Source of the DNA: Oscillospiraceae bacterium
GTDB taxonomy: Bacteria > Bacillota > Clostridia > Oscillospirales > Oscillospiraceae
Assembly: GCA_029009035.1 (NCBI GenBank)
Contig: JAQXJQ010000062.1
Span: 1-8,830, forward strand
Direction of reading: 5' to 3'
Length of the DNA stretch: 8,830 nucleotides
Shown: in pieces, positions 1 through 6,275 of the stretch
Position numbering within the stretch: position 1 is the stretch's first letter
How the letters are laid out: each line of letters starts with the position of its first letter
Made by a program: the position numbers and the translations under genes
Notes under the pieces: model-generated
What the model saw: only the letters and a program-made list of their open reading frames with translations
Database searches by the model: none
What the model was told of the DNA's origin: nothing

Positions 1-1
1 G

Positions 2-43
2 GTTGGAAAGACCGAATACTATCTCGCGGACACGTTTTGTTAA
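2..43 (+). CDS. Possible C-terminal tail of a plus-strand gene entering from the left
   Basis: One plus-strand frame is open from the window edge and reads VGKTEYYLADTFC before a TAA at 41-43. The stop lies 7 bp before a hairpin whose plus-strand side runs straight into five T residues, which is where an upstream plus-strand gene would be expected to end. Thirteen residues are too few to identify a product. The reading rests on the placement of the stop and terminator; it could equally be noncoding. Confidence 0.3.
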   Translation, partial: VGKTEYYLADTFC

Positions 44-48
44 TAAAC

Positions 49-93
49 GGGGGGTCGGTTGCAGAACTTTCGTTCTGAAACGGACCCCTTTTT
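49..93. terminator. Bidirectional rho-independent terminator
   Basis: A 17-bp stem with two mismatched positions pairs 51-67 with 72-88 around the four-base loop TTTC. On the plus strand the stem is followed directly by TTTTT (89-93). On the minus strand it is followed by GTTTATTA. It lies 7-12 bp past the stop of the LysR-type gene, so it should end that transcript, and its better U-tract faces a plus-strand transcript arriving from outside the window. Confidence 0.8.
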
Positions 94-99
94 CATACT

Positions 100-990
100 C
101 TAAACTTCCTCATTCTCTTTTTGAACCAGTTCGCGGAACCAGCGGGTGGCAGGATTGTTGTTGTTTCTGTTCCAAACCAGGTCGATCTGCAGTTCCATAT
201 TGGGTTCTCTGCATCTGGCATAGTGGACCATGCCGCTGTTGGCCACCTTGGTCTGCATAAACAGGTGGGCAATTCCCAGGCCGCAGGACACAGACAAGAG
301 CAGATCTTCCAATGAGCTGGCCACTTGAATTTCCTTCGGCTCATAACCGCCCTCACACAGCTGATTGATCATATAGGAAAACGGCATATGATCCTGCTGA
401 GGCTGGATCCCAAAGTACACCTCATTCTGAAGCTGGTCCATTCTCACTTCGTCCAGATGAGCCAGCGGGTGGGTCTTGCTCATAACAACTGCCAGCTCAT
501 CCCTGCAAAAGGGGATGGAGTGCACTTCCGGTTCGTGCTCCACCTCGAAATGGGTCTGAAAGACGATGTCAACCATGTTGGTGAGCAGCATCCTCTTCAG
601 CTCGGGGACGGTGTAGCGGTGCATGATGATGGATACATCGGGATAGGCGGCACGAAACCGATCAATGGCACGGGCGATACGGCCCGTCTCGATGCCGGTG
701 CATCCGATGGACAACCGGCTGCCCGGACGCAGGCTCAGCTCGCGAACCTTCCGTTCCAGGTTGTCGGCAATGGTCAGGAAGGCAGGCGCCTCGTTATAGA
801 GCAGTTTTCCGGCGTCGGTCAGCTCCACCGTGCGGTTATCACGAATGAGCAGAGGAGCGCCCAGCTCCTTTTCAAAGTCGGAAATCTTCTTGCTCAGCGC
901 GGGCTGGCTGATATACAGCTCCGCAGCGGCCTTGGTAAAGCTCTGCCACTTGGCTACGCACATAAATGCCTTCAGTTTACTGATGTCCAT
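100..990 (-). CDS. LysR-type transcriptional regulator
   Basis: This 296-residue protein has the usual length and order of a LysR-family regulator. Residues about 3-62 form the winged helix-turn-helix, with the family signature around SFTKAAAELYISQPALSKKI and the following ELG.PL..R wing. Residues about 90-296 form the periplasmic-binding-protein-like effector domain, beginning with the strand LSIGCTG. The ATG at 990 is preceded by GAGAGGTGAGGG, an adequate ribosome binding site. The gene is divergent from the UGSC-type gene with a 178-bp shared control region, the classic LysR arrangement in which the regulator controls its neighbour and often itself. A sequence element is shared by the UGSC-type promoter and the TRAP operon promoter, so this protein is the natural candidate to bind both (inference). 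Its inducer is unknown. Confidence 0.93.
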   Translation of the reverse strand: MDISKLKAFMCVAKWQSFTKAAAELYISQPALSKKISDFEKELGAPLLIRDNRTVELTDAGKLLYNEAPAFLTIADNLERKVRELSLRPGSRLSIGCTGIETGRIARAIDRFRAAYPDVSIIMHRYTVPELKRMLLTNMVDIVFQTHFEVEHEPEVHSIPFCRDELAVVMSKTHPLAHLDEVRMDQLQNEVYFGIQPQQDHMPFSYMINQLCEGGYEPKEIQVASSLEDLLLSVSCGLGIAHLFMQTKVANSGMVHYARCREPNMELQIDLVWNRNNNNPATRWFRELVQKENEEV

Positions 991-1009
991 GCCCTCACCT
1001 CTCGCCTGT

Positions 1010-1038
1010 ATTTTATATCAAAAGTGGCAAAAAAACAA
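1010..1038 (-). promoter_or_regulatory. Candidate promoter of the LysR-type gene
   Basis: Read on the minus strand, TTGTTT (1033-1038) and TAAAAT (1010-1015) are separated by 17 bp inside an AT-rich run. Transcription would begin near 1003, giving a short leader that still contains the ribosome binding site. The -35 box matches the consensus only in its first three bases, so this is a moderate call. Confidence 0.4.
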
Positions 1039-1066
1039 CCCCCCGGCCCACATCATAATTGTTTTC

Positions 1067-1086
1067 GATAGGGTCATAACTTATCT
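1067..1086 (+). promoter_or_regulatory. Putative LysR-type operator (shared box, copy 1)
   Basis: The 11-mer ATAACTTATCT (1076-1086) ends 4 bp before the -35 box of the UGSC-type gene. It recurs at exactly the same distance from the -35 box of the TRAP operon (6047-6057, minus strand). Here it is the right half of an interrupted dyad, GATA (1067-1070), 11 bp, TATC (1082-1085), the sort of spaced dyad LysR-type proteins bind. Its position centred near -45 suits an activator contacting RNA polymerase. Binding by the neighbouring regulator is inferred. Confidence 0.6.
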
Positions 1087-1090
1087 GGCT

Positions 1091-1119
1091 TTTACATTTC
1101 CGCCCTCCGGAACTATACT
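1091..1119 (+). promoter_or_regulatory. Promoter of the UGSC-type gene
   Basis: TTTACA (1091-1096) and TATACT (1114-1119) are spaced by 17 bp, a near-consensus housekeeping promoter. Transcription would start near 1126, leaving a leader of about 43 bases with GAGGAGG just before the ATG at 1169. Its layout matches the dctP promoter at 6014-6042, including the distance to the shared upstream box. Confidence 0.7.
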
Positions 1120-1168
1120 TACAAGTAGAAAAAACCAGCCTTTACAGGTTGAAATGAGGAGGAACACT

Positions 1169-2851
1169 ATGAAATTGTACAGCCCCTGGGCAGAGGTGGA
1201 CGGCTCCGGCGCCGTGGTGCTGAGCCCCCGTCTGGATACTCTGGACGGCAAGACCATTGGCCTGTATGCCCACTTCAAAGGACACTCTCCTGTGATGCTT
1301 CAGATCCTGTCTGAGCTTCTGTCGGAGCGCTATCCGAACACCAAGTTCAAGGCGATCCAGCTCAAGCGCGACACCATGGAGGCCTTCAACATTCCCGAGT
1401 TTGACCGCGAACTGAAAGAATGGCTTGAGGATGTGGACGGCGTCATCACCGCTTACGGCGACGCCGGCAGCTGCTGCATGTTCCATGCTTACAATACTGT
1501 TTATGTGGAAAAGCTGGGCAAGCCCACCGTCATGCTGTGCAAGCACGATCTGCTCAAAGGCGGCAAGAAGGCCGCGGCCTCCCGTCTGTGTCCCCATCTG
1601 CGTTTTGTCACCTCTGATATCCCCGATCTGACCTGGGTCCCCGAGCTGGATGAGCGGGTTCGTGAAGGCGTGATCCGTCCCGGTATGGCAAAGGTCCTTG
1701 ACGAGGTCGTTGACGCCCTGACCCGCCCTCTGACCGAGGAGGAAAAGACCCCCTTTGTCAAGGACAACAGCTATGCTCAGGCGCTGGAGGTTGACAATCT
1801 GGATGGAGTCAGCGACCTCTACTACCGTAAGGGCTGGACCACGGGCCTGCCCATCATTCCGCCCACCGAGGAAGCTGTAAAGGAGATGCTCCGCGGCACC
1901 GACCTCCCTGCTGACTATGTGGTCGCTGAGATCCCGCCCATGATGGGCCGGGCTACTGTGGAGAAAATTGCCGTAAACGCCGTCATGGCCGGCTGTAAAC
2001 CCACTCATATGCCGGTTTTGATCGCTGCCGTCAAGGCCATCGTGCAGCCCATCGTCCATCTGGAAGGCTGGACCTGTTCCGTGGCCAGCTGGTGCCCCAT
2101 CATCACGGTCAGCGGCAAGGTGGCCCGGGATATCGGACTGAATAACCGCGCCGGCGCCATCAGCCAGTATGACCAGGCCAGTGCCTGTATCGCCAGAGCC
2201 TATTCCTACATCATTATGAACATCTCCGGCGTCCGGCCCGGCGAGGAGGACCTGTGCGAGGTGGGCCACGAGGCCCGCATGGGCATCTGCATCGGGGACA
2301 GCATTTCGGAGGACAACCCCTGGAAGCCGCTGCATATGGATTTTGGCCTGGCGGAAGAGGACAGCGCCGTCACCATGTTCTGGGGTCAGGAGCGCTATGA
2401 GGGCCACGGCTTCGATGCTCCCAGCTGTTTCAAGAGTATGTACCGCGCGGCATACGGCGGCTGGGACCGGGGCTGCTGCTATGTGATGTCTCCCGGCTTT
2501 GCCCGTGCCCTGCACCGCAGCGGATATACCAGCCGGAAGGCAGTCCTGAAGTATGTGCAGCAGTACGCCCGCCACAGCGCGGCCAATGTGAATTTCCGCT
2601 GGATGTACGACAACAACCATATCCCGGAAGGGGTCATGATCCCCACCTCCAAGGATGAGAGCGCGCCTCTGTTCTGGACCACCGACCACATGATGATCGT
2701 TGTGGCCGGCAGCAATTACGACGCCACCTGCGTGAACTTTGCCGGCGGCGGTGAGCACGGCGGCCCCGCCTGCGAAAAGATCGAGCTGCCCAAAAACTGG
2801 GATGAGCTGGTGAACGAGTACACCATCAAGCCGGAGTACCACACCTATTAA
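1169..2851 (+). CDS. UGSC-family (seleno)protein homologue with Ala at the Sec/Cys site, fused to a large C-terminal domain
   Basis: The start is the ATG at 1169, preceded by GAGGAGG. The same frame stays open upstream to 830, but that stretch runs over the promoter and into the LysR-type gene. The product is a soluble 560-residue protein with no signal peptide. Residues about 15-185 resemble the UGSC family, a proposed redox (seleno)protein family of unknown reaction: LDGKTIGL at 25-32, the motif region AYGDAGSCC at 95-103, then a GKPTVMLC strand at 117-124. In the family the motif is normally U/C-G-S-C; here it is A99-G-S-C102, followed by C103. Residues about 205-560 resemble a domain often annotated as hypothetical, marked by GLPIIPPTEE (226-235), TVEKIAVNAVMAGC (263-276), NPWKPL (383-388) and VVAG (511-514). 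Family assignment is from memory of these motifs. Its promoter shares a regulatory box with the TRAP operon, which suggests a role in using the imported compound. Confidence 0.75.
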   Translation: MKLYSPWAEVDGSGAVVLSPRLDTLDGKTIGLYAHFKGHSPVMLQILSELLSERYPNTKFKAIQLKRDTMEAFNIPEFDRELKEWLEDVDGVITAYGDAGSCCMFHAYNTVYVEKLGKPTVMLCKHDLLKGGKKAAASRLCPHLRFVTSDIPDLTWVPELDERVREGVIRPGMAKVLDEVVDALTRPLTEEEKTPFVKDNSYAQALEVDNLDGVSDLYYRKGWTTGLPIIPPTEEAVKEMLRGTDLPADYVVAEIPPMMGRATVEKIAVNAVMAGCKPTHMPVLIAAVKAIVQPIVHLEGWTCSVASWCPIITVSGKVARDIGLNNRAGAISQYDQASACIARAYSYIIMNISGVRPGEEDLCEVGHEARMGICIGDSISEDNPWKPLHMDFGLAEEDSAVTMFWGQERYEGHGFDAPSCFKSMYRAAYGGWDRGCCYVMSPGFARALHRSGYTSRKAVLKYVQQYARHSAANVNFRWMYDNNHIPEGVMIPTSKDESAPLFWTTDHMMIVVAGSNYDATCVNFAGGGEHGGPACEKIELPKNWDELVNEYTIKPEYHTY

Positions 2852-2858
2852 TCAGCCA

Positions 2859-2910
2859 AATACAGGAAAGCCGCTGCGCAGGCCATTGTGCGCAGCGGCT
2901 TTCCTGTATT
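2859..2910. terminator. Long perfect inverted repeat, terminator of the UGSC-type gene
   Basis: A perfect 22-bp inverted repeat pairs 2859-2880 with 2889-2910 around an 8-base loop, starting 8 bp after the UGSC-type stop codon. The GC-rich core (GCCGCTGCGCA and its complement) is followed on the plus strand by TTTCCTGTATT, so termination can occur within the outer arm. There is no clean external U-tract. It may also act as a back-stop for the convergent TRAP transcript. Confidence 0.75.
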
Positions 2911-2922
2911 CATACCAATCTC

Positions 2923-2958
2923 AAAAGGAGCCGGAAACCCTCTCAGGTTTCCGGCTCC
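2923..2958 (-). terminator. Rho-independent terminator of the TRAP operon
   Basis: A perfect 13-bp stem (2927-2939 with 2946-2958) encloses a 6-base loop. Read on the minus strand it ends in TTTT (2926-2923). It lies 35-70 bp past the stop of the large permease gene and is the natural end of the dctPQM transcript. Confidence 0.85.
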
Positions 2959-2992
2959 GCCGTTTGATTTGCATATCAGGGGAATATGAAGC

Positions 2993-4300
2993 TCAGCTGC
3001 CGATCATCAGGCTGGGCAGCAAAGTAGCGACCTGGGGGACGTACATGACGATCACCAGCGCGATAAAGGTGGCGGCAAGGAAGGGAATGATACCTTTGAT
3101 GATCTCTCCGATGCTGACATCGGGCACGCGGTTGGCCAGAACGAACAGGTTCATACCAACGGGAGGAGTCAGCGCGCCCAGTGCGCCGCAGAAGGTGACA
3201 AGGATACCAAACCAGACCATGTCAAGGCCCAGGGTGCGCACCACGGGGGCGAAGATGGGGATGGTGAGCATCATAATGGGAGCCACATCCAGGAAACAGC
3301 CCAGGAATAGGTAGACAACGACAATGACCCAGATGACGGCCATGGGGGAGATGCTCAGTCCTCCGACCCAGGCGGCCAGCGCGCGGGGAAGGCCGGACAG
3401 GGTCATAAAGGAGTTGAAGAACTGCACGCCCACGAAGAGGAAGAAGAAGGAGCAGCCGGTGCCGCAGACGCTTTTCATGGACTGGATGAACTGCTTGAGC
3501 TTCATGCGGCGCATGACCAGAGTGATGAGCAGAGCGCCCATAGCGCCCACGGCCGCACCCTCATTGACGGTGCAGATACCGCCCCAGATGCCGCCCATGA
3601 CCAAAAGGATGAGAATGAGGAAGGGCAGCACATGGACCAGGCTCTTCAGCTTTACCTTCAGTGGGATCTTTTCGGCCCGGGGAGCATCCTGGGGCCTCAG
3701 CCGGGACCAGATGTTGATGGTGATACACAGGCAGAGCAGCAGCAAAATGCCGGGCAGCCAGCCTGCCATGAACAGCTTGCCGATGCTGGTCTCAGACATG
3801 ATGCCGTACATGATGAGGGGAACGCTGGGAGGGATCAGGGTGCCCAGAGGGCCGGCTGCGGCGATGGCGGCCAGACCCAGGCGGGGGCTGTAGCCGTTGC
3901 GCTTCATCTCGGGCCAGGCAACCTGGGAGAAGACCATGGCGGTGGTGACGCCGGAACCGCAGACGCAGCCAAAGATGGCGCTGGCCACGGAGGTGGTGAC
4001 GGCCAGACCGCCGCGGGCGCGGCCGAACCAGCAGCGGGCGGCGCCGTAAGCGTCGGTGGTCAGCCCGCCCGAGGACGCGACCTCACCCATCATGGTGAAC
4101 ATGGGCATGACCAGCAGCGTATAAGAGGCGGCTGCGGTGACGGGAATGGACATCATGTAGTTGATGCCGAGGTCAGGCCCCAGGATCATCATGATGCCTG
4201 CCAGGCCGGAAATGCCGAATACCAGCGCGATGGGCATACCCAGGAACATAAGAATGACCATCAGGGCAAGGCCGATCAGGCCAACAGTCATGGGAGACAT
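2993..4300 (-). CDS. dctM: TRAP transporter large permease subunit (DctM type)
   Basis: This is the large membrane subunit of a tripartite ATP-independent periplasmic transporter, which moves a small solute into the cell using an ion gradient. The 435 residues are the family's usual length and are almost wholly hydrophobic, with about a dozen membrane segments. The two internal family signatures are present: GPLGTLIPPSVPLIMYG (150-166) in the first half and GALGALTPPVGMNLFV (372-387) in the second. The N-terminal GMPIALVFGISGLAG (21-35) is also typical. The ATG at 4300-4298 overlaps the stop of the dctQ-like gene by one base (TGATG) and has GGAGG upstream, so the two are translationally coupled, as suits subunits that form one membrane complex. 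Cysteines are rather frequent (for example C112, C114, C279, C283). The sequence does not reveal the substrate. Confidence 0.95.
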   Translation of the reverse strand: MSPMTVGLIGLALMVILMFLGMPIALVFGISGLAGIMMILGPDLGINYMMSIPVTAAASYTLLVMPMFTMMGEVASSGGLTTDAYGAARCWFGRARGGLAVTTSVASAIFGCVCGSGVTTAMVFSQVAWPEMKRNGYSPRLGLAAIAAAGPLGTLIPPSVPLIMYGIMSETSIGKLFMAGWLPGILLLLCLCITINIWSRLRPQDAPRAEKIPLKVKLKSLVHVLPFLILILLVMGGIWGGICTVNEGAAVGAMGALLITLVMRRMKLKQFIQSMKSVCGTGCSFFFLFVGVQFFNSFMTLSGLPRALAAWVGGLSISPMAVIWVIVVVYLFLGCFLDVAPIMMLTIPIFAPVVRTLGLDMVWFGILVTFCGALGALTPPVGMNLFVLANRVPDVSIGEIIKGIIPFLAATFIALVIVMYVPQVATLLPSLMIGS

Positions 4301-4839
4301 CAGACCTCGCCTCCTTCCACGAGCTTGGCTTTGCCGGCAGCTTGTACGCCTTCCATGATGTAGCGAATGCCGTCCAGCAGGAACTCCACTGCACTGAGAA
4401 CAGCACCCAGCGCCGTGGCAAAATAGATGTAGAAATTGGGGATACGGAGGATCAGGGTGGCATTGCCCGGTGTGGCAGTCAGATTGACGGCCTGCCGGAA
4501 CACCATCACGGCCATCACAGCCATGAATGCGGTGATCACAAAGTCCAGAACGCCGTAGAGGACATTCCGGACAGAGGCGGGGAACATCCCCGTGAGGGGC
4601 TCCACACGCACATGGCTGCGGATCCGGGTGGCAAAGGGCAGGCCGAAATACACCACCAGCACGGTGCCCAGCTCAGCCAGCTCCTGTTGTCCCTTGATGG
4701 GATGACTGAAGATATAGCGCATGGCCACATCCACAAAGATCAGTGCCACAACCAGAAACAGGACCGCCGCGGAAATCATCAGGCAGACCTTGCTGATTTT
4801 TTCGAAGGTTTTATTGATGAGATGATATGCCTTTTTCAT
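4300..4839 (-). CDS. dctQ: TRAP transporter small permease subunit (DctQ type)
   Basis: This is the small membrane subunit that partners the DctM-type protein. It has 179 residues with four predicted membrane segments, at about 19-41, 53-71, 93-115 and 133-154. The family's conserved stretch after the first segment is recognisable as MRYIFSHPIKGQQELAELG (about 40-58), followed by the short polar H-containing loop near RSHVRVEP. The ATG at 4839 has AAAAGGAG upstream. It lies 94 bp after the dctP-like stop, with a hairpin between them, and its own stop overlaps the start of the large permease gene by one base. The C-terminal 20 residues are polar and probably cytoplasmic. Confidence 0.92.
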   Translation of the reverse strand: MKKAYHLINKTFEKISKVCLMISAAVLFLVVALIFVDVAMRYIFSHPIKGQQELAELGTVLVVYFGLPFATRIRSHVRVEPLTGMFPASVRNVLYGVLDFVITAFMAVMAVMVFRQAVNLTATPGNATLILRIPNFYIYFATALGAVLSAVEFLLDGIRYIMEGVQAAGKAKLVEGGEV

Positions 4840-4880
4840 ACAGATCTCCTTTTGAAGTCAGGGAACGGGCGAAATAATAT

Positions 4881-4929
4881 GGGAAACGGGAGTTCATGGA
4901 AGAACCCCCGTCCCATCATTCGGTTCTTC
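4881..4929 (-). promoter_or_regulatory. Intercistronic hairpin between the dctP-like and dctQ-like genes, with an alternative pairing
   Basis: On the minus strand, 4914-4902 can pair with 4895-4881 to give a GC-rich stem of 13 pairs with a 2-base bulge and a 6-base loop, followed by ATATTATTTC rather than a clean U-tract. This would allow partial termination or protect the 3' end of the dctP message, giving more binding protein than permease. A perfect 8-bp repeat (GAAGAACC at 4899-4906 with GGTTCTTC at 4922-4929) offers a competing fold that uses part of the same strand. Confidence 0.55.
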
Positions 4930-4933
4930 TGTT

Positions 4934-5953
4934 TTAGCCGGCGTACTTGCTCACAACGGCCATGACGGCGTCGGCGTCGATGCCGGCATCGGTCAGCTTG
5001 CCCTTGTAGACATCGATGAGGTCGGCGGTAGCGGCCTTCATGTCAGCCAGCAGCTCGGCAGAGGGCTCATAAATGGTCACGCCATGGCCCTTCAGACGAT
5101 CCAGAACACCGCTGTACTCGCTTTCGATGGTCTTGATGTAGTAGTCGGAATACCACTTGCTGCAGGTGTCGGTCAGCAGCTGCTGCAGATCGGCGGGCAG
5201 CTTGTTGTAGCTGTTGTTGTTGATGCCGAAGAACATGCAGCTCATGGCGATGTTCTGGCGCATCATGTACTTGCCTGCCTCATAGAGGCTCATGATCTCG
5301 GCAAAGTTGGCGCCGGTGATCACGCCGTCCAGAACGCCCTGAGTGAGAGACATGACCTGCTCGGTGGGCATGGTGGCAACGGCGGTCCCGCCCAGACGCT
5401 CAATGCACATGGACATCATGGCGGAGCTGCCGCAGGCCTTGATGCCCTTCAGGTCGGCCATAGACTCGATGGGCTTCTTGGCGGTGAACAGCTCAACGCC
5501 GCCGGCGGGCAGGTACATCAGAACCTTCATGTTGTCGGTGAACTCAGGCAGCAGGCCGGAGTTGTACAGATCCCACATCATGTTGGCTACATTCTCGTTG
5601 CCGTCCAGATAGAAGGGGACGTTCAGAATGTCGGAAACGGTGAAGGAACCGATCATGCCGGGGGACATATCCAACATATCGATGCCGCCGTTGGTGAACA
5701 TGGTCCAGATATCGGCGGGAGCGCCCAGGGTGTTGTTGTGGTACATTTCCAGAACCAGACGGCCGTTGGATTTCTCTTTCAGCTCGGCAGCCATGTCATT
5801 GTACATCTTGGCAAACCAGGTGTTGTCGCCGCGGGTGGTGCTGACCTTCAAGGTGTAAACGGTGTTATCAGCGGCGGGCTTGCCGCTGCCGCAGGCAGCC
5901 AGCGCAAAGATCATGACCAGGGCCAGGAGCAGGGAGAGCAATCTCTTTTTCAT
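4934..5953 (-). CDS. dctP: TRAP transporter solute-binding lipoprotein (DctP type)
   Basis: This is the extracytoplasmic receptor of the TRAP system: it binds the solute outside the membrane and delivers it to the QM permease. The 339-residue protein opens with a lipoprotein signal (KKR, a hydrophobic stretch, then LAAC), so it should be cleaved before C21 and lipid-anchored. The body follows the DctP pattern: a KVSTT strand near 36-40, AELKEKSNGRLVLEMYHNNTLG near 56-77, the SMADLKGIK hinge at 164-172 and GVLDGVITG at 207-215. At the site where most TRAP receptors have Arg after GLK-I/L (DLKGLKIR), it has DLKGIKAC, placing C174 there; this Arg normally clamps a substrate carboxylate. Nearby residues are unusually rich in Met and Cys (M179, M180, M182, C183). 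The ATG at 5953 has TAAGGAGG upstream. It is the first gene of the operon. Confidence 0.93.
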   Translation of the reverse strand: MKKRLLSLLLALVMIFALAACGSGKPAADNTVYTLKVSTTRGDNTWFAKMYNDMAAELKEKSNGRLVLEMYHNNTLGAPADIWTMFTNGGIDMLDMSPGMIGSFTVSDILNVPFYLDGNENVANMMWDLYNSGLLPEFTDNMKVLMYLPAGGVELFTAKKPIESMADLKGIKACGSSAMMSMCIERLGGTAVATMPTEQVMSLTQGVLDGVITGANFAEIMSLYEAGKYMMRQNIAMSCMFFGINNNSYNKLPADLQQLLTDTCSKWYSDYYIKTIESEYSGVLDRLKGHGVTIYEPSAELLADMKAATADLIDVYKGKLTDAGIDADAVMAVVSKYAG

Positions 5954-5980
5954 ATTACATCCTCCTTAAATAATTCGTGC

Positions 5981-5995
5981 CAACACAATGTGTTG
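5981..5995. promoter_or_regulatory. Perfect palindrome in the dctP leader, possible operator
   Basis: CAACACAATGTGTTG is a perfect 7-bp inverted repeat around a single central base. It sits downstream of the predicted dctP start site (about +12 to +26), where a bound repressor would block elongation. No partner protein is evident in the window. It is too short and AT-rich for a terminator. Confidence 0.45.
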
Positions 5996-6013
5996 GGCCT
6001 TTTCACAATGATT

Positions 6014-6042
6014 ATTATAAGTTCTTTTCCCGCTTTTGTGAA
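6014..6042 (-). promoter_or_regulatory. Promoter of the TRAP operon
   Basis: On the minus strand TTCACA (6042-6037) is followed after exactly 17 bp by a perfect TATAAT (6019-6014). Transcription would begin near 6007, giving a leader of about 53 bases before the dctP start. The geometry is the same as at the UGSC-type promoter. Confidence 0.8.
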
Positions 6043-6046
6043 ATAG

Positions 6047-6066
6047 AGATAAGTTATCATGCTACA
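6047..6066 (-). promoter_or_regulatory. Putative LysR-type operator (shared box, copy 2)
   Basis: On the minus strand ATAACTTATCT (6057-6047) lies 4 bp upstream of the dctP -35 box, exactly as at the UGSC-type promoter. The core here is also a perfect 11-bp palindrome (GATAAGTTATC, 6048-6058). Flanking bases agree in part with copy 1, giving a joint pattern TAG-N2-T-N-ATAACTTATCT. Binding by the LysR-type protein is inferred. Confidence 0.6.
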
Positions 6067-6187
6067 ACCAGAGGGAATGGTCAAAATTCCGTCAATGAAC
6101 CCCGGCCAATTCCATGCGCCTCAGCCTGCCGCAGGTAAAAGGCGCTCCGCGGCAAGTCAAAACCCGGCCGGGCTGGTGCTTGTCTGC
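6067..6187. other. Intergenic stretch with no recognised gene
   Basis: With the annotated promoter and terminator elements on either side, this fills the 322-base gap between the dctP-like start and the hydrolase stop. It has no plausible ribosome binding site plus reading frame of its own. I see only small GC-rich dyads such as CCTGCCGCAGG (about 6126-6136), which look incidental. Confidence 0.5.
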
Positions 6188-6237
6188 AAAAAAGGATGGG
6201 CGTGTTGCAGAGGGAAACCTCTGCAATACACCCATCC
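6188..6237 (-). terminator. Rho-independent terminator of the ATP-grasp/hydrolase operon
   Basis: A 20-bp stem pairs 6194-6213 with 6218-6237 around a 4-base loop (GAAA on the plus strand). Read on the minus strand it has one wobble and one mismatch and is followed by six T residues (6193-6188). It lies about 40 bp past the hydrolase stop. Confidence 0.92.
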
Positions 6238-6275
6238 ATATCACAGCAACCTGCGGGCAGGATTTAAAAGGCTCC

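Noticed and set aside
830..1168. N-terminal extension of the UGSC-type gene
   Set aside because: The frame is open, but it overlaps the LysR-type coding region and contains the promoter. The ATG at 1169 has the ribosome binding site.
1460..1480. Selenocysteine insertion at the UGSC motif
   Set aside because: The codon at the Sec position is GCC (Ala), not TGA, and no in-frame TGA occurs in the gene, so this copy is not a selenoprotein.
1142..2842. Minus-strand open frame of 566 codons opposite the UGSC-type gene
   Set aside because: The plus-strand product has recognisable domains, a promoter and a ribosome binding site. The antisense product is rich in Gly, Ala, His and Asp, typical of a shadow frame in GC-rich coding DNA.
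5084..6046. Plus-strand open frame of 320 codons opposite the dctP-like gene
   Set aside because: It is the antisense of a clear lipoprotein receptor gene and runs into its promoter.
5954..6275. Riboswitch or small RNA gene in the long intergenic gap
   Set aside because: Only promoter elements, short dyads and the operon terminator are visible; no conserved riboswitch core was recognised.
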